A stretch of DNA of 64,000 nt, taken from the NCBI GenBank assembly GCA_033439295.1, contig JAVTLE010000007.1, positions 1,178,001-1,242,000 of the forward strand, given 5' to 3'. The notes beneath the pieces were generated by a model, which was not told the DNA's origin, did no database searches, and was given only the letters and a program-made list of their open reading frames with translations. The position numbers and the translations under genes were made by a program. Positions 1 to 11,065 of this stretch are shown here, piece by piece. Each line of letters begins with the position of its first letter. Within the stretch, counting starts at the first letter, position 1. Origin of the DNA: Deuterostichococcus epilithicus. Its lineage: Eukaryota; Chlorophyta; Trebouxiophyceae; Prasiolales; Stichococcaceae.

Positions 1-61
1 GCAGGCATCGGCATGTGCGGATGATGCCCATGTGTCGGCAAGTCAGTGCAGTGATGCTCAC

Positions 62-392
62 TTGAGGCCAGCGATGGCGGTGATGAGATCCACCGGTACA
101 ATCTCGTGCTGCATGCCCAGAAACGCGACTCCTTCGACATTGTGTGAACTGTCCAGCGTGGGGCCAGCAATATATATTGATGCGGACCATGTTGATGCTG
201 CTGCTGCTCAGCATGAACGAACAGGCAGGGGTAAACGCAAGGTTTACTTGCAACTCGCCGATTGCTGATGACAACGCACACGCAATACGGTGAACCCAGA
301 GCCCTCACGTTCTTCTGCCCCATCTCCACAGCCGTCAGCACCCGAAAATCCTCCCGGGACAGGTACCGCAGCGCATTCACGTCCAGCTTCAT
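62..392 (-). CDS. RIO2: RIO2 atypical protein kinase, N-terminal part (continues off the left edge)
   Basis: Serine/threonine kinase/ATPase needed for late cytoplasmic maturation of the 40S ribosomal subunit. Two exons are visible. Exon 1 is 392-309: the ATG opens MKLDVNALRYLSREDFRVL and ends ...EMGQKN at a gtgagg donor. Exon 2 is 108-62: it opens HEIVPVDLITAIAGLK after a cag acceptor and ends in phase 2 at a gtgagc donor. Together they match the winged-helix N-terminal domain of RIO2, including the family's conserved RYLSR-DFRVLTAVEMG-KNHEIVP run. The kinase domain lies beyond position 1. The spliced join is in frame, which supports both the start and the intron. The gene is divergent from the M43 protease. 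The product name is secure; whether the rest of the gene is intact cannot be seen. Confidence 0.9.
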
Positions 393-1424
393 GGTTGCTT
401 GTATCTCCTACGACATATTTCGCTGCAAAGGACAACTCCTCGCCCACAACTGCAGCGCCAGGTTTCGGAACGTCAACGCCAAAGCAAGCGGCGCAGCCAC
501 CGGACACCTGAGAGGGACAAGGGTCTCTTACTATGTTCAGTGAAATGAGACGGCTTCGATTTTAGAACAATCGAGGCTCGGCAGGCGAGCCCTGAAATAT
601 TGGTACACAAGAGTGCACACCGTAAACCCTGGAAATCCCCGACAGCTCCACGTGGACTGTGATGCTGCCAGCTGGTACAATTCCAGAAGTCCGACCCACT
701 GCTGCGTCTTGAGTGCACGGAGGCGGCATCTGACAGCGTCGTCATACGGCAGACCCATACTCGCTTGCGCAGCGGCAGGACCGGCAAGTCGGCCTGGAGT
801 TGGCACAGGAGTCGCGCAGCTGTCAGCCCAGCTGCGGTAGGAAAGACGCTGCTCTTTCGAGGGCTTGTCACATGTAATGCGCAAGTGTGGGAATGGCGTT
901 TGCATGTGCCCAGGCGCCGACGGCTGGCGAATGCCATGCCGTCCCCCGTTTGTATTGCTGCGGTTAGTCAAGCTGATGGGCTTCGTCACTGCCGGCGCCA
1001 GGCCGCGGTCTCATGATGCAACTGCATGCGCATGACAGCCTCGCCAATCAGCCGGATAATTTTCGCAGCGTGAGCGGGGCGAATGTTGCTATTGAAGCTG
1101 CAACGCCTGCTTGCACCTGTGGCTTCCCAATTAGCGCCCATACGGGCAAGAGCACATCGGAAAGTAGCGACGTGTCACACTGAATCTACACGCATTGCAG
1201 AATCACCGCACAATTTTCTAGGATACCGGCAGCTGTGAGACAGCGGCTGCGGGGCGAAGGACGGAACGGCCTTGAGCAGCTGGGTAACTGCTGTGTCCTT
1301 CGCGCCAGGTGTCAGCGTAACACACAGCGCAGCGTTCGGGACGTGGCTGATCGAGGCGTGCTGATCGCTTACTCGCGTCGCGGGCCACAGCCGGCGGCAG
1401 GCGCCCTTTCCGGCGGGGCTCACC
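393..1424. other. Intergenic, between the divergent RIO2 and M43 genes
   Basis: About 1 kb without a recognisable gene. Several open frames exist on both strands, but none resembles a known family, shows a phased exon set or has a coding-like composition. It must hold the promoters and 5' leaders of both flanking genes. I see no convincing TATA box or other motif. Confidence 0.5.
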
Positions 1425-4417
1425 ATGCAACGCTTCAGGCCCGCTTCATGCTGCCTGGCGCTGCTCGCAACAGCGCTGCAGCTGGCGCTGCTCACGAGCA
1501 GCTCCGCGGAGCCAACCATCAGAGTGTGCGGCACGCCGGAGATGTCGACGGCATCGGCGCAGGCCATCCAGGCGGAGCTAAATGCGACGATGCAGACCAT
1601 GCTGGGCACAACGAACCAGACGCTCGCAGCCCAGCGCCTGGCCAGCGCCGCCGCCATCGAGAGCTCGTCTCGTGTGGCGGAAACCAAGCCCGCTACCGGC
1701 ATCATCGTGAACGTCTACTTCCACGTGCTCAACCAGGGCAGCGCGGTGGCAGACGGCAATGTGCCAGACTCGATGGTGCAGGCGCAGATCCAGGTGAGGA
1801 TGCCCGATTGTCAACGCAGCATGCCGTCACTTTACGCGCGTGTCGGCTGCATCTCAGCATGATGCATGATGCGCAGTCTTCAGCCTGCAGCAGTATGCAG
1901 TGCTCTTGGCGCCATCTGGATGGCATGCACAGATCACATGCAGACACTTGCAGTCTGTCACAGTGAACGCCTACGTGGCCGTCCTGCACGCAGACCCCAC
2001 ACTCTGCACTCAGCGACCGAGTGCCACACAAACATCACGCCGTCTGTCATTGACGCCTGGTTCTGTTGCCCGCAGACGCTCAACAGCGCATATGCGCAGA
2101 CGGGCGCCGCCTTCACGCTGGCGGCCATCACGCGGACGACCAACATTGCCTGGTACTACGCGCAGCAGAACAGCCAGGAGTGGGTGGACATGACCAATGC
2201 GTTACACCAGGGCAGCGTCTCGGACCTCAACCTGTACTCGCTCAATCTCACGTTCCCGCTGCTCGGCTGGAGCCAGTTCCCCTGGTGGTACGCCGACGCG
2301 CCACTGCAGGTGTGGCAGCGCCCAGTATGTGTGCTAGCTGCTTGTGTTGTGTTGCTGGAGTGAACATGTTTGGTGTCGCAAGAACATACTGCCCGCAAAG
2401 CGCTGTGCTGCACAGTCTGGTGCCGCCTCACTCTGGTCTGCGTGACAGACGACCATGGCATCTGGTGATTTGGACGTGCTCAAAGCAACGATTTCACCCA
2501 TGGGCGACTCCTGCCGCTGCAGGATGGCGTGTTTGTTGACAAAGGCACGCTGCCCGGCGGCGCCAGCACGGACTTCAACCTCGGCATGACGGCTTCGCAC
2601 GAGGTCGGCCACTGGTTCGGCCTGTTCCACCCGTTCCAGGTGAGGCAAACCATTGTGCTGGTCCCTCCCATACTTGCAGTGTGTGCAAACTCGGGAAGGG
2701 GAAGCTTATGCTGAATGAGGCTGGCTGCGCATGGAACCAACCGTCACCCAAGGCAGGCGATTGCACGAAACCCCTAGCACCTACTCCATTCCCACAGCGA
2801 AGCCCGGTTTGCGAGCCTCTGCCATTGTGGCTCTTGACCTGGCGGCTGCTGGGTACACGAGCTGCGGGACGTAATGCCACATGTGCCTGCTGCAAAAGCC
2901 CCGACCCACCCAAGGGTGATGGTGCCGCTGTTCCAGGGCGGCTGCTCCTCGCCGGGCGACTTTGTCGGTGACACCAAGGAGCAGAACGACCCGGAGTACT
3001 ACTGCGTGTCGACGCCGCGCGACACCTGTCCCGGGCTCCCTGGCAGCGACGTGTTCAGGTGCGGCTTCTCCTCTGCTCAATTTCGTACTTCTGCGCGACT
3101 CCGCCGGGCGATTGGGAGTGACCAAAGCTGTCCGTTCGATGCCGAGCATGGCAGCCAGCGGCATGTCGCGGCGGCCTGGTTCGCAGCATTGGACATGCCG
3201 CACTGCTCAGCGTTGATTGGTGCAGTTACGTCCGACGGCGGCACACGGCCTAGAGCTGGAGCGCCGTGCCCACCGCACTGACCCATTCTGCCAGACTCTG
3301 ACCGACTGGAAGACGACATTCGACGGCCATGAACTGACCGATCCAGTGGCTGTCGAAACAGGAACATCCTGGACTACCCGCCGGACGCGTGCATGGACAC
3401 GCTCACGACGGGGCAGGCGACGCGCATCGCCGTCGGCTACAACACCTACCGGGTGCCGGGCGCGCCCGCCTACGCGCCGGGGGGCGCCCCGGGCTCCAAG
3501 GCGGGCACTGGCACGCCGACGCGGGTTCCCACGAAGGCGCCGACGAAGGCTCCCACGAAGAAGCCCACCAAAAAGCCAACGCGAAAGCCAACGCGAAAGC
3601 CGACGCGGCGGCCGACGCGGCGGCCGACGCGCAAGCCCACGGTGCCGATTTTCGCGAGCCTCCATCCCCCGCAGGACCTGGCCTGTGACTGGAGCACGAT
3701 GCGGCAACATGCACGATACTGGGCTCGTTCTTCCTGTCGTGGACCGCCCTCGCTCTCCTACCGCTGTAGCCACTGGGGACGCGCTTGGTGTAGCGATGCC
3801 CGCCTGCGAGTGCAGAGGAAACCGACCAGAAAGCCCACAGAGCGATCAGCGCTGAAAACAAAGCCAACGCCCAAGAGGCTTCCGGTCCTGCTAGTCTCAA
3901 AAGCTAGAAGCATGTCCATTATTTCCATGCAAGGGGCGCAGCCTCTGGCTGAAACACACGATGTGCGCCCCCAGCCTGTCAGCCGTCCCAGCAGCATCAT
4001 GTGTGCCTGTCACCAGCCGCAGTCAGTTAGCGACCCTTTGCTGACGAGTGAGTTTATTGCTTGCAGAAAAAGCCCACCAGAAAACCGACAAAGAAGCGGC
4101 CGACCAAGAAGGTATAGCCGCCGCTTGCCGCCTGCAAGGCATCATCGGTATGTCTGACGCGCCCCTGCCCACTTCAAGGCTTGAGGTTCCGGGCATGCTG
4201 GCGGTTGCAGCTCGGAGTAGCGGCTGTAATTTCGAGGTTGGCAGATTGATGAACACATGTGCGCGTGCAGAGGCCCACCAAGCGGCGTCCCACCAAAAAG
4301 CGGCCCACCAAGAAACGTCCGACCAAAAGGCAGGCGACCCAGCGGCGGGCATCGGCGCCCACGCCCAAGCCCACCTACCACAAGCCGAAGTTTTTTGGGG
4401 TGATCCTCCACACGTGA
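1425..4417 (+). CDS. Secreted M43-type (pappalysin/cytophagalysin-like) metalloprotease with KPT/RPT-repeat tail
   Basis: Predicted secreted zinc endopeptidase. Inferred exons: 1425-1793, 2076-2309, 2523-2639, 2937-3058, 3362-3641, 3816-3884, 4067-4111 and 4271-4417. They sum to 1383 nt (460 aa) with every junction in phase. Residues 1-28 form a signal peptide (Arg-containing start, then a Leu/Ala core). The catalytic exon carries [13 protein letters not shown], i.e. HExxHxxGxxH with three zinc-binding His and the catalytic Glu. The next exon has the Cys-containing [10 protein letters not shown] segment and DTCPG typical of M43. The Met-turn segment reads [10 protein letters not shown], so Leu stands where family members have Met. 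The last four exons encode about 80 residues of Lys/Arg-Pro-Thr repeats, a basic, probably glycosylated or wall-binding tail. Substrate unknown; extracellular matrix or wall remodelling is an inference. Confidence 0.85.
3519..3641 (+). repeat. Triplet-of-codons repeat encoding (K/R)PT units
   Basis: Imperfect 9-12 bp units (aag-ccc-acg and variants) encode a run of APT, KPT, RKPT and RRPT motifs at the C-terminal side of the M43 protease. The same motif resumes in three short downstream exons (3816-3884, 4067-4111, 4271-4340), so repeat growth continued across introns. Confidence 0.85.
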
Positions 4418-5373
4418 GAGGAAAGGGGGTGCGCGCTTTCAGTGGGTACTTGACCGAGCGCTGTGCAAGCCGGACCAGCTGCTTGCGAAACTGTATTACG
4501 AGTGTGGATACAGCGGGTTATACACAGCTAGCTAGAGGTTTGACGCAGCATCGAGAGTGGCTACATGCGGCGGCAAACCCACCACTGTTGATTTGAGCCC
4601 GTGTGGGGGCCCATATGAGGCGGCGACAGCTCGCACTGCAGACATCTGAATTGGTCAGCGAGAACCTCGCAGCACACGCAGCTAGCTGGATTCAGGAAGG
4701 TAGCCAAACAAAAGAACCCAAGCCGGTGGCTTCGAGAGTGATTTGTCTCTAGGTAGAAGCTGCATCGGATTGCCATCAGACACATCCAGAGAAGGTGAAG
4801 TATGACCGCGCCGTTCACATTCAAACTGGTAGGTATCAGGTAGCATCGGTGACGCGCGGTATCACCTGACAGATGTACAACATTTTAATATACCTAGGTA
4901 CTTCGACACTGCCTGGATGTGTATGAGCCTTTGCACACCACAATTTCCCTATGTTGCTGCTCCATGTTGCATCGACCAAGTGAGGCATGATCCAACCCAA
5001 ACCTAGGTAACCGGTGCAAGTTGTCAGGGCATGCTGCCGACCTCAGCATTTTCTTGTCGCCAAAAGAACAGCAGCCTCTGTCCAAAAGCAAGCAAGTGGG
5101 CACCGGGCCGACCAGGGCACCCTCGTCTCCTTAACTCATCACAGTTATGAGTCGCCTTCCAGTGCACAGAGAAGTGCCGATGCCCTGCGGTCCGCCCAGA
5201 AGAATGCCAGCAGCCTTGGCAGAAACATTCATCCAGCGGTAGAACACCAGTGCGGGCAATGTAAGGGAAATGCAAGACCCTGGTGAGCCTGCCGCCATTG
5301 ACCTGGCCGCAGCCTCTCATCATCTGGTCGCCCTCCGTCGGGCTTGGACTGCGTAGTCGTGTGTGTATCCACA
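4418..5373. other. Intergenic, between convergent M43 and CIPK 3' ends
   Basis: About 950 bp that should contain both 3' UTRs. No recognisable gene, RNA gene or repeat seen. Open frames here are short and show no domain similarity. Confidence 0.5.
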
Positions 5374-8300
5374 TCAGCTGTCCAGGGGAGCGCCCCAGCT
5401 ACCCAGCACCTCCCGGGAGGACTTCCATTCGAGGCTGCCCTCACGCGGCGCCGTCACGAGGTCGGTGCTGAGTGCCCTGCCGCCGCCGCCGCCACCGCTT
5501 GTCGCGATGTTGCGCAGCCGCGGCGGCTTCGCCGCCACCGGCGGCTGCTGCGGCGGCCTGCCGGCGGCGGGGCGCTGCGCACCGCCGGCGCCGCCACCGA
5601 AGCTCGTCCGGCGCCCGTTGAGCTGCTGCCGCTTCTCGTAGCTGCTCTCGAATGATGCCATGCTGGGGCTGCGGTGCACGACACCACCTGGGGCTCAGCC
5701 TGAGCACCATTTGCACATGAGGGCTGGGCCACTTCCTGTCCGCCGCGCAGCCAAAAGCGCAATGCTGCTCGTGACTCGTGACACCTGGGAGCCCCAGGCC
5801 TGTGGGAAGCCCCTGCTGCCACACAAGCGGTAATACAGACGATTGGATGTCGGGCAAGGGCTTGAAGACACCTGCTGACGGGCTCGTGGAGGGTGAGCTT
5901 CTCCACGTCGGCGGCAAAGTCTTCGTCAGAGCACATCTCCAGGTATATGTCCGAGGGGCTGGCGGAGCCGAAAGGCATGGCGGCCGCGCCGCCTGCGCGG
6001 GGCCCATGGCCCGGCACCGCCATCGGCGCTGCCGGCCGCGGTGCCGACATCGGCGCCGCATGGGTGCCATTGCTCGGGTGCTGCTGCGGCGAGAGCGGCT
6101 GATGCGGTACAGTCCCGAGGGCGCTCGGAGGCGCGATTCCTACCGCCGCTGGGCCGGCAATGCTGCCGCCGTCGCCGGTGCTGCTGCCGCTCGCTGCGCC
6201 CGGCGACGCGCCCGGCGGTGGTCGCCAGTGCGTGGGCGACGCCACCGGGGACGACACGGCCGCGGGCGAGGCCGCGCCGCTGCCGCTGCTGCGGCCGCCG
6301 CCCGGTTCGCCCCAGGGGCTGCAGGCGGGCTCACCACCTCCCGACACGCCGTCCTCCCCCAACTCGCAGCTCTCGAAGGCAGCGGTCAGCGCGCCTCGGG
6401 CGCCAGGACTGGGCAGGGGGCGCGGCTCCGGGGTGCCGGGCGCCGGCGCGCCGGCATCGCCAGGCNGCTGCGGGAAGGCGTCGCCCGGCGACACCTTCGA
6501 CGGCGACAGCGGGTCCGTGCCGTTGGCCGCGCGCGCGACCACGTGCGACACCTGCAGAATGGCAGCAGCTGCTTGGTGACTTGAGCTGACAAGGTCGATG
6601 GGATCAAGACCTTCGCAAGTCCTCGCAAGACTTCGTGCAATTCCTCATGCAGCACCACTTGGCACATGCCCCAGCGCCCGGCCGCGCTGAGAGCAACACA
6701 GGCGCGGCAGTCTAATCTCAAGCCCAAGGAGGGCGCCTGCGAAATGAGAACTCGTTTCAGCCGTCACGGCGTGGTGCAGGAGGACACTGCACGGTCCAGC
6801 AGGCAGCGGCGGGCAGCAGTGGAGAATGGCGACAAAAGAGGGGGCACAAAACGAGGGAAGCGGGAAGGTGGTAGGGGAACAATCAACGTGGCAGCAGGAG
6901 CGCACCAGGGGCAGCAGGGCGCCGTAGAACTGGAAGAAGTCGATGGAGTCGCCGCGGGCGCGGTGGAACTGCACCAGGCGCAGCCCCGGGACCAGGTCGC
7001 CCACCTCCGCCAGCACCGTCAGCGGCCCCCGCCCCGCCGCCACCGCCAGCCGCAGGCTGGGCATGCCGCTGCAGCGGGGAGCGCGGCCGGGAGGTGAGGC
7101 AGGGGGTCGCGTCGGCAGCACGACAGTAACCAATGCGGAGGTATCTGCTGGCTCAGCCAGCCGAGACCATATGCTGTGGGGGCTGACAGCCGGCTCGGCA
7201 TGTGCTGCAGTGCCCCCCGTCACCGGCGAGTCAGTTTGTCGCTGCACGTCACCCAGAGTGCATCCGAGCTGGGTGCAGGTGGGGTGCGCACTCGAAGTCG
7301 GTGCGTTCGCAGCGGCCGCCAAGGCGCGCCGTGGCCTGCTCCACTGCGGCGGCGATCTCGTACGGCGCCGCCCGCGAGGTGAACCGCGTCGCCCGCCTGA
7401 CCAGGGGCGCATCCCCTGCCCTGCCCTGCACCTGGAGGGCGTGCCGGCGGGTGTCATGCACCAGCTGCCGACGCGTCTGCACGACGATCTACTCGGTTGT
7501 TCTGCGCCCAGAGGCCCCAGAACATTGGGTACCAGAGCGGCAGGCACGTGTCGCGATCCGCGAGGGCAGCGCAGGGATAAGCCACAGCGCCGCACCTCGA
7601 ACAGGCTGCTGATGTCCATGGCGGAGCCCAGCAGCTCAAACGCGTTCAGCTGCTTCCGCCGCGGCGAGGCCACGCCTGCGTCGGCACACGGCGGCAGTCA
7701 CAGGAGGCACACGCGCCGGCGGTGCCGCCGATGCAAACGACTCTCCATGATGCCGGGCTTGCGGCAGGAGCTGACAACTTTCAGAGGCGATGCACGGGGG
7801 TGGATGACAATACGCAGGTGAGGCCTTCAAGCCAAGCAGCTCAGATGATCAGCATGGCTTTCATGCGGGTGACGCACTTGGAAACGAGACAGTGGAAACG
7901 AAACCCCACCCGCAGGACCACTGACGCGCTCTCGCACGGTGTCGGCACTGCCACTGAAGGTCAGCTCGTTGGCCGCCTCCGGCGCAGCGACGTCCTCGGT
8001 CTCGGAGGCGCGCGCAAACACAGGCGGCCCACCCTGTGTCACCCACGGGTGCCGTCGCACCTCGTCCATGGTCGCCCTGCGGGTTGGCAGAGGCAGAGGA
8101 AAGTCGGCCATGCACAGCGGCCAGGAGAGCCTGCGTCAGGCGTGATGTGCCCGAACACTGCATCTGCTGTTCATGAGCTCGCAGCCCCTTTGTGGCGCAG
8201 GAAGGCACCCTGAAGGCCGCGGCTGAAAGGCGTCGTCCCCTTGCTGTTCCGCTTGACAACAGAACCGCGCGCATCATGCATGCGGGCGGCCCACCTTCGT

Positions 8301-10225
8301 TTGGGGTCAGGCGTGAGCAGCGACCGCAGCAGGTTGGCAGCGTGCGTCGTGATCCAGGGCGGTGTCTCATAATCCGCGGCGCAGATCTTGCGCAGCAGCG
8401 TTCCGACGGCACGCTCGTCAAACGGCAGGCAGCCTGCCAGCATGATGTAGAGGCACACGCCTGCATTGCGGCGGCGCACTTCAGGCGGCACCTACGCCTT
8501 GGCGTGTGCAAGTCACAGCGAAGCATCGAGTCACACGAGGCACTGCGTGAAGCCCCGGGCACCAGCGCAGAACACGCCGTGTGCGTGGGCACAGCGGTGC
8601 AATCTCCCGCAGCGCACTTAGAGATGGCCCTGTCAGCTCATCAGGTAGGCCGCGTCACACTGTGAGCCGCGTTACGAGCCTTCGCAGGTTCGCTGAGGGA
8701 CCAAATGTCAAGGTTAAAGTTTGTCATTTGTCCGAGGAACATTGAGGAAAATTTTTACCCAAAGACCAGAGGTCGGCGGGGGCGCCATGGTAGGCGGTGC
8801 GCCGCAGCACCTCCGGCGCCGCGTAGTTGGGCGTGCCGCACACTGTGTGAAGCAGCCGGTGCTGCGCAGCCGCCTCCCGCACTGCGCCCAGCCCAAAGTC
8901 CGACAGCTTGATGTCGCCGCCCGCCGTCAGCAGGATGTTCTCCAGCTTCAGGTCCCTGCGCAGGGCTCAGGGCTTCTCTGTGCATCCTTGTGAGCGCTCT
9001 CGAGGTAGCAATATGCGCTGCAAAGGAAACCGACTCTACTGAACTCGAACTTGTGTGTGCATCGTGATGGTAATGGCTGTGGGCTCTGGCAAGTGCACAC
9101 AGCGCACAACTGAGCCGCAGTACATCACCAGCTTCTCAAAGGGATGTGCAGACCCCTCGGAGCAGTCGATGCTGCGCCGCAGTGCCAGGCTGGGCACTGA
9201 GCGCACTGCGCCGCCTTGGCGACTGTCTACTTGCGATGTTCGCAAGATCGGAGGTCAGCGGCGGCTGCCAAATCCAGCGAGGCGGTCCTGTGAGTTGGTG
9301 GCGATACATGGGCAACCCACAGCGCATCGGAGGCCGATGCTGTGTGGTGGCAACGAGGCACACCTGTGGTACACGCCGCGTGTGTGGCAGTGCGAGAGGC
9401 CGTCCACCAGCTGCACGAAGTAGCGGCGGGCGTCCACCTCCCGCAGCGGCCCATTGCTCGCCACCCGCTCAAACAGCTCCCCGCCTGCAGCGCATGGCGT
9501 GAGCGCCTACCATCGGCCAGCTGGGCGACCATCTGGCGCACAGCCTCCTGGCAGTCGCCCGCTTGGCTGCATCTCAATGCTGCCGTCGGCTGTCCTGCAG
9601 GGACTGCCATCAGGCAGCCCTTCGGGCAGCCCCTTTCAAGCCAATGCGCCCCAAAGTGCAGAGCGAAAGGCGCCCACCCGTGACGAGCTCCAGCACCAGG
9701 TAAATGTGGGAACCCGTGGCCATGACGTGGCGCAGGTCCACCACGTTGGGGTGCCGCAGCCGCCGCATGATCGCGATCTCCTTTTTAATCTGCGGCACCA
9801 GGTTCGCCCTTTCCACCATCTCCTTGTCCAGCACCTGCGGAGAAGTTGAGTGCGGAATTCGGGCCCCATTTGTTGTCCAACCCTTCCTCACCAGGTGCCG
9901 TGCGCAGCCCGGTGCTCCTCGCGTCTGGAAAGCCAGCCGGCAGCCGTTGCCGCCGGGGCCGAGCAGAGCGGCATTGGTGCAAAACTGCTGTAGCTGCCCA
10001 GCACGAGGAGGTGCTCCGCACCTTGATGGCGACCGTCTCGCCGGTGTCCACATGCTCGCCGTACTTAACCTTGGCGAAGGATCCCTGCGGGCCAAAGAGG
10101 TCAGCATGTCAGAGGTACCCTCACCAATGCCGGCCACGCCGCCGCCGCAGCTTGCATCTAGATGCTGTGCCCACCTCGCCGATCGTGCGACCGACATAGT
10201 AGTCGCCGACCCGCTGCCTGTACAT
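5374..10225 (-). CDS. CBL-interacting protein kinase (CIPK/SnRK3-like) with long C-terminal extension
   Basis: Calcium-signalling Ser/Thr kinase normally activated by calcineurin B-like sensors. Exons 1-3 (10225-10175, 10084-10022, 9834-9678) join in phase. They give [17 protein letters not shown], the glycine loop [10 protein letters not shown], the lysine in ETVAIK, and then VLDKEMVER to LVLELVTGG. Later exons give the catalytic YHR-DLK (about 9370 and 8980), the DFG and [12 protein letters not shown] activation loop (about 8850-8790), GCLPFDE (about 8430) and RRHPWV (about 8055). The NAF motif [18 protein letters not shown] (about 7650-7600) and the regulatory domain ([17 protein letters not shown] about 7370; [14 protein letters not shown] about 6930) mark it as CIPK rather than SnRK1/2. 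An unusual Pro/Ala/Gly/Ser-rich extension runs from about 6550 to the stop at 5374 and contains [20 protein letters not shown]. The base n at 6466 lies in that extension. Confidence 0.87.
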
Positions 10226-11065
10226 CACGCCTTGCAGCGCGGAAAAAGGGGGAGGGCACCCGAACCGTGGAGCGGACCGTCAACCCTACAACGCTGCGAC
10301 CCTACAACGCCACTGTAACATCTTTGACCGGCTGACTTCGACTTTGAGGTATGCTCTGGGCTCACAGCGAGACCGCCTTCACCATTCCCAACTCCTGCGG
10401 CGGCCTGCACTCGTACTGTTGTTGCGCAAGCGTGCGGCGAGCAAACGAATAATTGTTCCGGGACGGTCTTGAGTGCGTGTGTCAATCGACGGAACGAGAA
10501 GATGGGACTAGCCGACCCAATTGAACGAATCGTAACAACCATGCACGACCCCAGCGCGAGCCGGCCGCAGTCAGCAGCTTCGGGCCGACCGCGTCGATTC
10601 CATTGTGCCCCGCTGGGGATTGCCCACCAAATCTGCGATCCCCATGTCCGTACAAGTTGGTGCGGCAGAGTCAGGTTCGCTTTGCAGCAGCGATGTCACG
10701 CTAGAGTACACGCTTCGAAGCTCCTTGATAGACTTCAATCTTCAGGCACCACAGCATGACTTCATGCCGAGCCAGCTAAATTGAAATCCGATAGCCCAGA
10801 TGCCTCGTTACGAACACTGAGGTAGCGCATGGGGCAGGTACTTTAATCAGAAGTCATGAGGTCTTTCTTTGGGCTGAAAGAGAGAGCGGCTACTGCGGTG
10901 CGCAACTGGACTTGACTGGGCAGATGTCCTTTGTCTAGTTTTTCTATCTTGCCTCTGCAACGAACCCACCGCAGGTGTTTGTATCGGCACAAAGGCTCTT
11001 GGTTTGGATCGACGAGGTAGAGAGGTGAAGATAACCCCAAGCTTTTCTGCATCACGCCAGTCCTC
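10226..11065. other. Intergenic, between divergent CIPK and OCRL-like genes
   Basis: About 840 bp holding both promoters. A short plus-strand segment at 10502-10610 (MGLADPIERIVTTMHDPSAS...) has coding-like composition and could be an upstream exon of the OCRL-like gene, but I found no phase-consistent junction that proves it. Confidence 0.4.

Noticed and set aside
5778-6584. Plus-strand open frames over the CIPK extension
   Set aside because: Arg/His-rich antisense shadows of a Pro/Ala/Gly-rich coding region; no start context or homology.
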